Assembly: GCF_018847975.1 (NCBI RefSeq)
Contig: NZ_CP072597.1
Coordinates: forward strand, 5,557,001-5,621,000
Length of the DNA stretch: 64,000 nt
From: Lysobacter sp. K5869
Lineage (GTDB): Bacteria; Pseudomonadota; Gammaproteobacteria; Xanthomonadales; Xanthomonadaceae
Direction: 5' to 3'
Positions 9,201-17,791 of this stretch are shown here, piece by piece. A program made the translations under genes and the position numbers. A model generated the notes under the pieces. It saw only the letters and a program-made list of their open reading frames with translations. It searched no databases and was not told the DNA's origin. Positions within the stretch are counted from its first letter, which is position 1, and each line of letters opens with the position of its first letter.

Positions 9201-11164
9201 ACCAACGCGTTCGCACTATCCAGCACTCGCCGCTCGGTCGGATTCGCGAAACCGGGGCTCCAGTCGGTTTGAATCGTCCTGGTGAGGGCGGTAGCTCCTC
9301 CTCCCGCTGCCAAACCTTCCTTGCGGCTGATTTCGTGGAACGGATTGTATTGATAGTCGGTACGGGCGCCGCTCGGAGCGATGCTCCAATCGCGACGGTA
9401 ATTCGACCAGCTCGAGGAAGCCGTGCCCGCTGAAGATCCGTCGGTGGTGACGAACGCAATATTGGTCGGTTGCCGGAATGCTTGCGTCGAGAAAACGTAG
9501 TTCTTGGTCGCTCCGTTGGGCAGCGTCACGCTCGCGGTGGTGGAACCGGTGTAGGTCAGCGTGACCTTCCCGGTGCCGCCAGCATGCTCGCTGATGACCA
9601 CGCGCCCCATTTCGTCGTACGAATAACTCGCGTAACGCTGCCCGTTTTCGTCCAGGACGCCGGTCAGATAATTCGGGTAACTTCCAGCAACGCAGCCGGC
9701 GACGTTGCCGCCGCTTGCGGTCTTGCATAGGTAGTTCGGTTCCGCATAGAGATACTCCATGCCCTCGCCGGCCGCCGCGCCGCCTTTGCTCGCGTGCGTC
9801 AGGCGCCCCTGGCCATCGTAAACATACTCGACCAGAACGGCGCCATCGGCCGAAATACGCGAAACGCGCGCGCCACTGTCGCCAGGCTTGGGCGGGAAAG
9901 CCGCGATGTAATCGAAGACCAGCGAGCGCCCCGTGGAACTGCGCACTGAGCGCAAATCGCCTTCCGACAGGCAAACCGCCGCCTGGACATCGCTCTGGCT
10001 GCAATATTGGAGCGTGAAGATCCTGCCGCCGCGATCGAACGCCGACAAACGGCCGCTCTCGTTGAACCAGGAAAGCCCCCGATCGCTCGTCGAAATGCGC
10101 CAACGGCCGCGCACGGCCGCGACATCATCCGGCTCCTTGACGATCACCACGCCGGTGCGATTGTTGGAGCCATAGGACGAGCTCGCCGCGTCCCAGCGTG
10201 GCGATTCGTAATAGCCGTCCGAGCGAATCCAGGTATTGGGCGATCCATCCGCCATCACCAACCGGGCGGAGAACGAGTGCGCCCAGCTGTCCGTCATGCC
10301 CGACTGCAGGGGCATATCGGCGATCGAGTTGTAGGAGCGCGAGAACGCCTCGCCTTCCCAATCGAAATCCGTCTCTCGGTATTCCTTGTTGCCGGTCGAC
10401 GCTACCGCCGGATTTCCGTCCTTGCAGCAGGAGTCGTATTGCTCCGACTTCCAGTAGATTTCCCCCTGGGCTCCATTCGTGCACGCCTGCGTCCACACGA
10501 CCCCGGGGTTGGGGTAGGCGGAGGTGAACAAATCGGGACACTTGTACCAATCGGTACGATAAACTTTCCAAGTATGGCTCAAGGTTCCAAAATCGACCGT
10601 AAAAGTCCGCAACGGAGTTGGCTGACTGGCCGGCGATCGATTCACGCTGAGATACTGATAATACGGCGTCCAACCGCTGATCGGACTGCTGTCGTAGGCT
10701 CCGAGATAATATGTCGAAGTGATATTGGAGCCCTGATAGTAGAGCTTGATGTCGTCCGACAGCTTCGCCTCGTCGTCGCAGCGGGTTTCGTTCTTGGGCG
10801 TTTTCACGCCGTTGCTGGCGCAACCGCGTCCGGTACCAAAAGGATTGTCGGCCGAGTAAAAGTCGCCCAGGAAGTTGGGGGCTCGGCGCTTGACTTCATA
10901 CTTGTAGGTGAAATTTCCGCCACCGGATTGCTTGGAGCTGACCACTTCCAGAAGGGCATTGCCTATCGGCGTCGCGGGCTCAGTGCGGATGTACTGCTCA
11001 GCTTCGCCCAAGGTCTTGAAGCAGGCCGTTTGCTGTGCCGGCATGTAGCGATTGGCGCAGTAACGATCAGCCGCCCGCGCCGCCTGGGGCCACATCGCCC
11101 ATACCAGGATCAGCAAGAACGCAGCGAAGAGGCGCGAGAGGGAGTTGGTGGCCATTACCGTCAT
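6266..11164 (-). CDS. RHS/YD-repeat protein with variable C-terminal tip
   Basis: 1,632 residues. An N-terminal Sec signal (LFAAFLLILVWAMWPQAARA) is followed by a cysteine-containing region, a YD-repeat entry segment (RETDFDWEGEAFSRSYNS) and many YD repeats (YDAAHRLTDI, YDALNRMTSV, YDALNRLTHL), then the RHS core ending near RYLESDPIGLNGGINTYSYA and DPRGT. The last 161 residues (encoded by about 6266-6751) are unlike the core: a seven-proline run, a Cys-rich hydrophobic stretch (CTYLAAGAVGSALL) and a helical Cys-containing end (NCEAAKWQYRQSKKCYDL). RHS proteins form a shell enclosing a toxic tip; here export is by Sec signal rather than PAAR/VgrG. Start ATG 11164 or 11155; neither has a strong ribosome site. 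Tip activity unknown. Confidence 0.92.
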   Translation of the reverse strand: MTVMATNSLSRLFAAFLLILVWAMWPQAARAADRYCANRYMPAQQTACFKTLGEAEQYIRTEPATPIGNALLEVVSSKQSGGGNFTYKYEVKRRAPNFLGDFYSADNPFGTGRGCASNGVKTPKNETRCDDEAKLSDDIKLYYQGSNITSTYYLGAYDSSPISGWTPYYQYLSVNRSPASQPTPLRTFTVDFGTLSHTWKVYRTDWYKCPDLFTSAYPNPGVVWTQACTNGAQGEIYWKSEQYDSCCKDGNPAVASTGNKEYRETDFDWEGEAFSRSYNSIADMPLQSGMTDSWAHSFSARLVMADGSPNTWIRSDGYYESPRWDAASSSYGSNNRTGVVIVKEPDDVAAVRGRWRISTSDRGLSWFNESGRLSAFDRGGRIFTLQYCSQSDVQAAVCLSEGDLRSVRSSTGRSLVFDYIAAFPPKPGDSGARVSRISADGAVLVEYVYDGQGRLTHASKGGAAAGEGMEYLYAEPNYLCKTASGGNVAGCVAGSYPNYLTGVLDENGQRYASYSYDEMGRVVISEHAGGTGKVTLTYTGSTTASVTLPNGATKNYVFSTQAFRQPTNIAFVTTDGSSAGTASSSWSNYRRDWSIAPSGARTDYQYNPFHEISRKEGLAAGGGATALTRTIQTDWSPGFANPTERRVLDSANALVAKSQWSYNGRGQVLTSTQIDPVSNEVRTSTKTYCEDADVTAGTCPLVGLIKSLDGPRTDVADVTTYTYYASDDAACAATPADCAYRKGDLWKVINPLGQVVEYLRYDSAGRALSSKDPNGVVTDLEYTPRGWLSARKVRGSDPNSETDDAITRYEYDLIGQVKKVIQPDNSYIRYEYDAAHRLTDIFDMAGNRIHYTLNAEGARTKEDTQDSNGTLKRTLSRIYNQLGQLKTAKTAEGHPTGYTYDAGGNGDVETDALGHKTDSDHDPLGRLAKTLQDVGGINAQTEFKYDTQDRLVRVTDPKNLNTDYGYNGLGDQTRLSSPDTGVSTFTYDSAGNRKTATDARGITETYSYDALNRMTSVVYPTPGLNVAYTYDSAPTVCAAGETFARGRLTLMTDGSGSTQYCYDRFGNTVRKVQTTNGKVFTVRYGYSLAGQLSSVTYPDGALVTYQRDAQGRISRVDAARGGTGSTSEILLSQVGYHPFGPVATWIYGNGRTMSRPVDQDYRTIAIHDPDLDGLSVGFGFDAVGNIDKLTSAGASNPLLAYSYDALNRLTHLRDGATSSVIEAYTYDASGNRLSFANAVDSKIYNYDSSSHRLLGVDPVGIRKYDASGNTIQIGARKFTYNDLGRNDELIDGVGSLETYVYNGRGERLRRGGGGGDRYAMYDEKGRWLGEYDSTGKAEQQIIWMDGLPVGLFGDSGGAKYVESDGLGSPRVVVDPIRNRGVWSWDVKGEAFGNSEPNEDADGDGAALRFDMRFPGQRFDRASGFSYNYLRSYDPSVGRYLESDPIGLNGGINTYSYAYGDPLGGIDPRGTQVMPPMYFWPPPPPPPGASLNGDGDNASSPLGSQSGQSLCAGGWCDDLLAKVGSVCTYLAAGAVGSALLQNSVSTQEDIIEDKALLNQRYHRACDRPPPPHLDNCEAAKWQYRQSKKCYDLRNEWEERFGPIQKHQEQLVQVKARMANAVNRIIQFCCRTCQ

Positions 11165-11524
11165 CCGATGAAGAGTGCCGCCGCCGGCGGCAGAACGTCC
11201 GTGACCCCGCTACCCCGCCGACGGGTTCATCGGGGCGGCGTCGATCAGATCGAAGCGCGAAGACTTACGCCAGGGATGATCCCAGCTTCCCTTCGGCCGT
11301 TTCAAGACAGAGAAATTGCATATTACAAATAGGCAAACTTTTGTGCCGTTCGCTTCTTGCCGGTTGCCTACAGTGTGAGCAAACAGCTGGGGCGACAGCG
11401 CACCAGCCTTGCGCCACGGGCAGTTCGCCGACGCCAGCCGCTGCGCTCTCAGCCGCGTCGCAGTAACCGTCGCATCCTACATCCGCGCCCTCACCGCCCA
11501 ATCGCTACGACCCCACAAACGAAA
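11165..11524. other. Intergenic region upstream of the RHS gene
   Basis: About 360 nt with no supported gene. An AT-rich patch at about 11309-11345 stands out from the GC-rich surroundings and is the likely promoter zone of the minus-strand RHS gene, leaving a leader of about 150 nt. Individual promoter boxes cannot be assigned confidently. Confidence 0.4.
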
Positions 11525-11544
11525 GAACCGGCTCGCGCCGGTTC
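11525..11544 (-). terminator. Rho-independent terminator of pilU
   Basis: Eight-base perfect stem GAACCGGC / GCCGGTTC with a four-base loop. On the minus strand it is followed by a T-rich tail (TTCTTTCGTTTG), 35 nt after the pilU stop, so it should end the pilU transcript. Confidence 0.75.
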
Positions 11545-11578
11545 CTTCTGATGCTTCCGATGAAACCACCGACCGCAA

Positions 11579-12745
11579 TCACCGCACCTCGGCCACTTCC
11601 ACCCCATCCAACCCCTGCGACAAGGTCCGCGCGTCGCCGCCCTGGGCCAGCTTGATGCGCAGGCGCACTTCGTTCTGCGAGTCCGCATAACGCAGCGCGT
11701 CTTCGTAGCTGATCTCGCCGCCCTGGTAGAGCTCGAACAACGCCTGATCGAAGGTCTTCATGCCGAGCTGGGTCGATTCCTTCATCAGCTCCTTGAGCTT
11801 GTGGATCTCGCCGTCGCGGATGTAGTCCTGCGCCAGCGGGGTGCCGAGCAGGATTTCCATCGCCACGCGGCGGCCCTTGCCGTCGGGGGTCGGGATCAGC
11901 TGCTGGGCGACCACGCCCTTGAGGTTCAGCGACAAGTCCATCAGCAACTGCAGGCGGCGGTCTTCCGGGAAGAAGTTGATGATGCGGTCCATCGCCTGGT
12001 TGGCGTTGTTGGCGTGCAGCGTGCACAGCACCAGGTGGCCGGTTTCGGCGAAGGCGATGGCGTGGTCCATGCCTTCGCGGGTGCGCACCTCGCCGATCAT
12101 GATCACGTCCGGCGCCTGACGCAGGGTGTTCTTGAGCGCGGCTTCCCAGCTGTCGGTGTCGATGCCGACTTCGCGCTGGGTGATGATGCAGCCCTCGTGG
12201 CGGTGCACGAATTCGATCGGGTCTTCGATGGTGATGATGTGGCCGGTCGAGTTCTGGTTGCGGTAACCGATCATCGCCGCCAGCGAGGTCGACTTACCGG
12301 TGCCGGTGGCGCCGACGAAGATGATGATGCCGCGCTTGGTCATCGCCAGCGTCTTGATGATCGGCGGCAGGTTCAGCTCTTCGACGGTCGGAATCTTGGT
12401 CTCGATCCGGCGCAGCACCATGCCGACCTGATTGCGCTGGTAGAAGCAGCTCACGCGGAAGCGGCCGACGCCGGTGACGCCGATGGCGAAGTTGCACTCG
12501 TGGGTCTTCTCGAACTCCTCGCGCTGCTGAGGGTTCATCACGTTGAGCACGAGGTCGCGGCTCTGCTGCGGGGTCAGCGGGTTCTGCGTGATCGGGGCGA
12601 TCTTGCCGTGCACCTTCATCGACGGCGGCATGCCGGCGGTGATGAACAAGTCGGAGGCGCGCTGGTGCGCCATCAGCTTGAGGAAGGAGGTGAAGTCGAT
12701 CGCGCCGGGGGCGGTGGTCGGGTTGGGCGGGGCGGGAGTGTTCAT
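11579..12745 (-). CDS. pilU: Type IV pilus retraction ATPase-like protein PilU
   Basis: 388 residues, a PilT-family secretion ATPase. Seen in order: N-terminal domain with RASDLFITAGMPPSMKVHG, Walker A GATGTGKST, Asp-box IITIEDPIEFVH, Walker B-region APDVIMIGEVR and His-box TGHLVLCTLHANNA. The long C-terminal extension and the KLMAHQRASDLFITAG start distinguish PilU from PilT. PilU works with PilT to retract type IV pili on the cytoplasmic face of the inner membrane. It lies 116 nt downstream of pilT on the same strand, the usual order in gammaproteobacteria. Confidence 0.95.
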   Translation of the reverse strand: MNTPAPPNPTTAPGAIDFTSFLKLMAHQRASDLFITAGMPPSMKVHGKIAPITQNPLTPQQSRDLVLNVMNPQQREEFEKTHECNFAIGVTGVGRFRVSCFYQRNQVGMVLRRIETKIPTVEELNLPPIIKTLAMTKRGIIIFVGATGTGKSTSLAAMIGYRNQNSTGHIITIEDPIEFVHRHEGCIITQREVGIDTDSWEAALKNTLRQAPDVIMIGEVRTREGMDHAIAFAETGHLVLCTLHANNANQAMDRIINFFPEDRRLQLLMDLSLNLKGVVAQQLIPTPDGKGRRVAMEILLGTPLAQDYIRDGEIHKLKELMKESTQLGMKTFDQALFELYQGGEISYEDALRYADSQNEVRLRIKLAQGGDARTLSQGLDGVEVAEVR

Positions 12746-12861
12746 ACGGCTACCTCCTCGGGAGGTCGATTACGGCGGCGAGGGCCGCCGGGGGGATGTG
12801 GCGCTCGCGGCTGCGCGCGACGTCGGAGGGGCGGCGCGGCTGGCGCGCCGCCGGGCGGGCG

Positions 12862-13899
12862 TCATTCGAACAGACGCTTGTCCTTGGCGTATTCCTTGGC
12901 CTGCGGGCGCAGGATCAGGCCGCGCTTGACCAGATCTTGCAGGTGCTGGTCCAGGGTCATCATGCCGTGGCCCTGGCCGGTCTGGATCGCCGAGTACATC
13001 TGCGCGACCTTGTCCTCGCGGATGAGGTTACGGATCGCGGGGATGCCGACCATGATTTCCCAGGCCGCGGTACGGCCGCCGCCGACCTTCTTGAGCAGCG
13101 CCTGCGAGATCACCGCGCGCAGCGATTCCGACAGCATCGAGCGCACCATCGGCTTTTCGCCGGCGGGGAACACGTCGATGATGCGGTCGACCGTCTTGGC
13201 CGCCGAGGAGGTGTGCAGGGTGCCGAACACCAAGTGGCCGGTTTCCGCGGCGGTCAGCGCCAGGCGGATGGTTTCCAGGTCGCGCAACTCGCCCACGAGG
13301 ATGTAGTCGGGGTCTTCGCGCAGCGCCGAGCGCAGGGCCTCGTTGAACCCGTGCGTGTCGCGGTGGACTTCGCGCTGGTTGATCAGGCACTTCTGCGAGG
13401 TGTGCACGAACTCGATCGGGTCTTCGACCGAGAGGATGTGCGCGTACTCGTTCTTGTTGATGTGGTCGATCATCGCCGCGAGCGTGGTCGACTTGCCCGA
13501 ACCGGTCGGCCCGGTCACCAGGATCAGGCCCTGCGGCTGTTCGATCAGCTGGCGGAAGATCGGCGGGCAGCCCAGATCCTCGAGGGTCAGCACCTCGGAG
13601 GGAATGGTACGGAACACCGCGCCGGCGCCGCGGTTCTGGTTGAAGGCGTTGACGCGGAAACGCGCCAGCCCCGGGATCTCGAAGGAGAAATCGACTTCCA
13701 GGAACTCTTCGAAGTCGCGCCGCTGCTTGTCCGACATGATGTCGTACACCAGGGCGTGCACCTGCTTGTGGTCCAGGGCCGGGATGTTGATCCGGCGCAC
13801 GTCGCCGTCGACCCGGATCATCGGCGGCAGGCCGGCCGAAAGATGCAAGTCGGATGCTTTGTTCTTTACCGAAAACGCCAGAAGTTCGGCGATATCCAT
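12862..13899 (-). CDS. pilT: Type IV pilus retraction ATPase PilT
   Basis: 345 residues starting MDIAELLAFSVKNKASDLHL, the standard PilT start and length, so ATG 13899 is preferred to the upstream ATG at 13914. Motifs: Walker A GPTGSGKST with K136, Asp-box HILSVEDPIEFVH, Walker B-region DPDYILVGELRD, His-box TGHLVFGTLHTSSA and the AIRNLIRE C-terminal motif required for retraction. It powers pilus depolymerisation, hence twitching motility and DNA uptake. The gene is divergent from yggS, with a shared control region at 13900-14086, and followed by pilU. Confidence 0.97.
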   Translation of the reverse strand: MDIAELLAFSVKNKASDLHLSAGLPPMIRVDGDVRRINIPALDHKQVHALVYDIMSDKQRRDFEEFLEVDFSFEIPGLARFRVNAFNQNRGAGAVFRTIPSEVLTLEDLGCPPIFRQLIEQPQGLILVTGPTGSGKSTTLAAMIDHINKNEYAHILSVEDPIEFVHTSQKCLINQREVHRDTHGFNEALRSALREDPDYILVGELRDLETIRLALTAAETGHLVFGTLHTSSAAKTVDRIIDVFPAGEKPMVRSMLSESLRAVISQALLKKVGGGRTAAWEIMVGIPAIRNLIREDKVAQMYSAIQTGQGHGMMTLDQHLQDLVKRGLILRPQAKEYAKDKRLFE

Positions 13900-14086
13900 G
13901 CGTGCTCCCCGCACTGCGCTTGGACCCGGTTCGCGGGTCCTACAAAAAGGGTCCGAACCACCGGCCGCGAGGCCTCGGACGCCACTTCAAAAGCTGGAAC
14001 CCAACCACCCCTAAGAGGCAGTATAGCCCCGCGAAGGCTAACCGGTGTGCTCGGTTCGCCCACCCTTTCTCACAGGATTTCCCCAC

Positions 14087-14785
14087 GTGCACGAGCACGT
14101 ACTTCACGACATCTTGCAACAGTTGCGCCGCGCGGCGCATGACGCCGGCAGGCCGGTTCCTCGATTGCTTGCGGTCAGTAAGACCCAGGATGAGACCGCG
14201 GTCGCGGAACTGGCGCTGCAGGGCCAGGACGCGTTCGGCGAGAACTACGTTCAGGAGGCCGCGGCCAAGCGCGCGGCGATGGCCGCCACCGCCGCGGCCG
14301 GACGGGCGCTGGAGTGGCACCTGATCGGCCACCTGCAATCGAACAAGGCCGCCGAGGCGGCGGCGCTGTTCGACTGGGTCCACACCCTCGACCGGCCCAA
14401 GCTGGTCGCCGCGCTGGCCCGGCATCGCGCCGGGGCGCCGCTGAACGTGCTGATCCAGGTCAACATCGACGACGAGGACAGCAAGCACGGCTGCCGCCCC
14501 GAGGACGCACCGGCGCTGGCCGCGGCCATCGCCGCCGAACCGGCGCTGCGCCTGCGCGGGCTGATGGTGATCCCGACCCCACACCCGGACCCGGAACAGC
14601 GCCGGCCGTCGTTCCGCCGCGCCAAGGCGCTGTTCGACGCCCTCGCCGCCGAGCATCCGGGCCTGGACACCTTGTCGATGGGCATGAGCGACGACTTCGC
14701 CATCGCCGTCGCCGAAGGCGCCACCCTGGTGCGGATCGGCACCGCGTTGTTCGGCGCGCGGCCGCGCAAGGCCGCGGCGCCGTGA
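14087..14785 (+). CDS. yggS: Pyridoxal phosphate homeostasis protein (YggS/PLPBP)
   Basis: A GTG start at 14087 is preferred: AGGA lies nine bases upstream and the product of 232 residues has the usual length; an in-frame GTG at 14045 adds an atypical leader. PLP-binding Lys is in RLLAVSKTQ; GENYVQEA, EWHLIGHLQSNK and LSMGMSDDF are family signatures. The protein is an alanine-racemase-fold, non-catalytic PLP carrier controlling B6 and amino-acid homeostasis. It is first gene of an overlapping run with a hypothetical gene (GTGA overlap), proC and a DUF4426 lipoprotein, divergent from pilT, the usual gammaproteobacterial neighbourhood. Confidence 0.93.
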   Translation: MHEHVLHDILQQLRRAAHDAGRPVPRLLAVSKTQDETAVAELALQGQDAFGENYVQEAAAKRAAMAATAAAGRALEWHLIGHLQSNKAAEAAALFDWVHTLDRPKLVAALARHRAGAPLNVLIQVNIDDEDSKHGCRPEDAPALAAAIAAEPALRLRGLMVIPTPHPDPEQRRPSFRRAKALFDALAAEHPGLDTLSMGMSDDFAIAVAEGATLVRIGTALFGARPRKAAAP

Positions 14786-15339
14786 GCCGCGGCCGGATAG
14801 TCTTCCCCGGCAATCCCTGGCCCGAGGGCCACGCCGTGGAAACCTTCGAGTGGACCGCGCGGGTCGAGGACGGCGAGGTCTGGTTCGATCTGCATCTGGT
14901 CAGCGCCGCGTACTACGCCGAGCGCGACATCGAAGAGGACCCGGACGCGCCCGAGGACGACAGCTGGAAGGCGCCGGGCGTCTGGGGCAACTACCACCGC
15001 TGCACGCTGTCCTCGACCTTCTGGGGCGAGCGCGGCGGCTTCCGGGTCGGCCCGCCGGCGCAAGTCGCCGCCGCCGCGCTGGACGGCGCCGAGTTCGCGC
15101 TCGATCCGGTCGAGGACGAGATCGAGGACGGCGAAGACCTCGCCTTCGGCCTGTACCTGCTCGGCCACGACAGCGCGGTCGATCACCGCATCCGCTTCGT
15201 CCGCCGCGGCGACAGCGAGCGCTTCGATATCCTGTGGAGCGGGCGGATCGCGCTGACCTACGTCGGCCGCTATCGGCCCGACTACCGGTTCGAGGCCCGC
15301 ATCGACGACGTCCCGATGCCGGTCTTGCCGGCGCTCTGA
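14782..15339 (+). CDS. Conserved hypothetical protein between yggS and proC
   Basis: 185 residues beginning at a GTG that overlaps the yggS stop (GTGA). The protein is soluble, acidic and aromatic-rich, beginning RIVFPGNPWPEGHAVETFEW, with an acidic central segment (ERDIEEDPDAPEDD) and a Trp/Cys-containing NYHRCTLSSTFWG motif. No signal peptide, membrane segment or catalytic motif is seen. It stops 23 nt before proC. I do not recognise a family with a known role. Confidence 0.8.
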   Translation: MSRGRIVFPGNPWPEGHAVETFEWTARVEDGEVWFDLHLVSAAYYAERDIEEDPDAPEDDSWKAPGVWGNYHRCTLSSTFWGERGGFRVGPPAQVAAAALDGAEFALDPVEDEIEDGEDLAFGLYLLGHDSAVDHRIRFVRRGDSERFDILWSGRIALTYVGRYRPDYRFEARIDDVPMPVLPAL

Positions 15340-15362
15340 ATCTCTTTCCTGGTCCCGATTCC

Positions 15363-16205
15363 ATGCCCAACGCCAACACCGCTCCGCCTTCCGCCCCCAC
15401 CCTCGCCTTCGTCGGCGGCGGCAACATGGCCCGCAGCCTGATCGGCGGCTTGATCGCGCGCGGCGCCGAACCTTCGCGCCTGCGCGTGGCCGAGCCGGTG
15501 CCCGCACTGCGCGAGGCGCTGGCGCGCGACTTCGGCGTGCCGGTGTTCGAGCGCGGCGAACAGGCGGTGGAAGGCGCCGACGTGTGGTTGCTGGCGGTCA
15601 AGCCGCAGGTGATGCGCGAGGTCTGCGGCGCGCTCGCCGCGCAGGCCCGCGCGCAGGCGCCGCTGGCGATTTCCATCGCCGCCGGCATCACCGCCGGCCA
15701 GCTCGACCGCTGGCTCGGCGGCGGCGCGGCGGTGGTGCGGGCGATGCCCAACACCCCGGCCCTGCTCGGCGCCGGCATCACCGGGCTGTACGCCAACGAG
15801 GCCGCGCGGCCGCGCTTCGCGCAAGCGGCCGAGCTGCTGTCGGCGGTCGGCCCGACCGTGCGCATCGACGACGAAGCGCAGATGGACGCGGTCACCGCGG
15901 TGTCCGGCAGCGGTCCGGCTTATGTGTTCTTGCTTGCCGAAGCGATGCAACAAGCCGGCGAAGCGCAAGGACTCAGCGCCGAGGCGGCGCGCGCGCTGGT
16001 CACCCAAACCCTGCTCGGCGCGGCGACCATGCTGCAGGCCAGCGAAGAGCCGGCGGCGACGCTGCGCGCGCGGGTCACCTCGCCCAACGGCACCACCCAG
16101 GCCGCGGTGGAAACCTTCGAGGCCGGCGGTTTCCGCGGTTTGGTCGACCGCGCCATCGCCGCGGCCACCGAGCGCGGCCGGCAGTTGTCGGCGGCGAACG
16201 AATGA
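15363..16205 (+). CDS. proC: Pyrroline-5-carboxylate reductase
   Basis: 280 residues. The N-terminal Rossmann motif FVGGGNMARSLIGGL binds NAD(P)H; RAMPNTPALLGAGITGLYA and VTAVSGSGPAYVF are P5CR signatures, and the C-terminal TSPNGTTQAAVETFE matches the dimerisation domain. It catalyses the last step of proline biosynthesis in the cytoplasm. ATG 15363 is the only start placing the Rossmann fold near the N-terminus. Its stop overlaps the next start (ATGA at 16202). Confidence 0.97.
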   Translation: MPNANTAPPSAPTLAFVGGGNMARSLIGGLIARGAEPSRLRVAEPVPALREALARDFGVPVFERGEQAVEGADVWLLAVKPQVMREVCGALAAQARAQAPLAISIAAGITAGQLDRWLGGGAAVVRAMPNTPALLGAGITGLYANEAARPRFAQAAELLSAVGPTVRIDDEAQMDAVTAVSGSGPAYVFLLAEAMQQAGEAQGLSAEAARALVTQTLLGAATMLQASEEPAATLRARVTSPNGTTQAAVETFEAGGFRGLVDRAIAAATERGRQLSAANE

Positions 16206-16663
16206 GCCGCCTCGCCATCGGCGCGATCGCGCTGGCGCTGCTGGCCGGCTGCGGGCGCGAGGCGTCGGTGCCGCCGGCGCAGGGCAATGCGGCCGGCAGC
16301 GAGACGGTCAGGATCGGCGCGGTGGCGATGCACGCCACCGCGGTGCAGACCGACAAACTGCCCGAGCAAGTGGTGCGCCGCTACGGCGCGCCGCGCGATG
16401 CGCGCACCGTGCTGCTGGTGATGTCGCTGCGTCAGGGCGAAGAGGCCGATGCCAAGGCGCTGACTGCGCAACGGGCCGAAGCGACGGTCACCGATCTGCT
16501 CGGCCGCAAGCAGACGCTGACGCTGCGCGAAGTGCGCGACGGCGATCTGGTCGATTATGTCGGCACCGCGCAGGTGTCGCCGCCGGATACGCTGCGGTTC
16601 GAGGTGACGATGGTCGGCCCGAACGGGCGCCATTCGATGAAGTTCAATCGCGATTTTTTCTGA
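16202..16663 (+). CDS. DUF4426 family lipoprotein
   Basis: 153 residues starting at an ATG overlapping the proC stop. A short signal with lipobox LLAGC predicts lipidation at Cys17. The mature part (TVRIGAVAMHATAVQTDKLP, VSLRQGE-like MSLRQGEEADAKAL, GRHSMKFNRDFF end) matches the DUF4426 pattern found next to yggS/proC/yggT in gammaproteobacteria. Function is unknown. Last gene of the yggS operon. Confidence 0.85.
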   Translation: MSRLAIGAIALALLAGCGREASVPPAQGNAAGSETVRIGAVAMHATAVQTDKLPEQVVRRYGAPRDARTVLLVMSLRQGEEADAKALTAQRAEATVTDLLGRKQTLTLREVRDGDLVDYVGTAQVSPPDTLRFEVTMVGPNGRHSMKFNRDFF

Positions 16664-16784
16664 GCGCGGACCCTTCTGAGCGCGAATCCGCCGTCGCGCC
16701 GAAAGCGCGGCGGCGGCGCAAGCGGCTCGGCCATCGCTCGAATCGGAATCCCGGCGCGAAAATCGGCCCGGAACCGGCGCCGCC

Positions 16785-17789
16785 TCACTGCCCCGGCAAC
16801 CCGCCGTTGCGCGCCAACGCATCCACCCGCCGCCGTTCGTTCGGATCGAACGGCGCCAGCAGCGCATCCAGCCGCTGCCGCCGCTGGCTCTGGCTGAGCC
16901 CGTTGTCGGCCAGCACGCGCTGACGCTGCGCGGCGTAGCTGCGCAGACGCAGTTGCCACTGCGCGCGGCGTCGATCGAGTTCGCCCAAGCGCTGCGCCGC
17001 CTCGGCGCCGAACTGGGCTTCGCGCTGCGCGTAACGCGCCGCGGGCGCGGCGCCGTCGCGGTCGAAACGGCGGCTCTGCTCGACCGCGTCGTTCAACTGC
17101 GCGCTGCCCTGCAGCGCCGGCTCGGCCGCCGCGTCGCGCTGCAAGCGCGCAGCGAGCGCCGCGCGTTCGGCCGGATCGCGCTCGGCCAGCAGCGCGCCGC
17201 GCAATTGGCCGCGCCGGCGCGCTTGTTCGTAATCGGATTCCTCCTGCGCGTAGAACGCCTGCGCCAAGGCCTCGCCCAAGCGCTCGCGACGCAGCGCGCG
17301 CACGCGCTCGAACGCGGCCTCGGCGCCGCCCGCGCCTTGCGCGAGCGCGACCGAATCGCGTTCCAGCGCCACATAGGCGTCGTACCACGCCAGCACCGTC
17401 GCCAGCGCCGTCGGCGTGAGTTGCGCGTGCAGATGCGATGCGAGCGCGGAGCGGATCGCCTCGGGCGAGCGCTCGCCGCCGCGGGCGAGGAAGTAGTCGA
17501 ACAAACGGCGCAGTTCGCGGTCGGCGCGCGGGCGGCCGAGCGCATCCAAGCTCGCCGCGCCGTCGACGCCGGTATCGCGCAAGGAATCTCGCGGCTCGAC
17601 CTCCGCCGGCGCCGCGTCGGGCGCGGGCCCGCCTTCGGGATCGACCAGCTTGCCGCCGGCGCCGCTGCTGACCACCGGCGCCGCCGACAACAGCAGCGGC
17701 CGTTCCAGCACGCCGCCGACGGCGAACACCGCGGCGATGGCGAGCACCGCCACCGCCGCCATCGCCAAGCCCAGCGCGGTATCGCGCAT
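16785..17789 (-). CDS. lifO: Lipase-specific foldase (Lif)
   Basis: 334 residues with an N-terminal membrane anchor (LGLAMAAVAVLAIAAVFAVGG), a Pro/Ala-rich linker and an all-helical body containing the foldase signature RELRRLFDYFLARGGER (family motif RxxFDYFLSALGE). The steric chaperone stays in the inner membrane and folds the partner lipase in the periplasm before type II secretion. ATG 17789 is chosen because it lies two nt after the lipase TAA and starts the membrane segment. The tight coupling with the lipase gene confirms the pair. Confidence 0.93.
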   Translation of the reverse strand: MRDTALGLAMAAVAVLAIAAVFAVGGVLERPLLLSAAPVVSSGAGGKLVDPEGGPAPDAAPAEVEPRDSLRDTGVDGAASLDALGRPRADRELRRLFDYFLARGGERSPEAIRSALASHLHAQLTPTALATVLAWYDAYVALERDSVALAQGAGGAEAAFERVRALRRERLGEALAQAFYAQEESDYEQARRRGQLRGALLAERDPAERAALAARLQRDAAAEPALQGSAQLNDAVEQSRRFDRDGAAPAARYAQREAQFGAEAAQRLGELDRRRAQWQLRLRSYAAQRQRVLADNGLSQSQRRQRLDALLAPFDPNERRRVDALARNGGLPGQ

Positions 17790-17791
17790 GC

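Noticed and set aside
5206..11524. Prophage or insertion sequence boundaries around the RHS block
   Set aside because: No transposase, integrase, terminal inverted repeats or target duplications were seen; only composition and decay suggest transfer.
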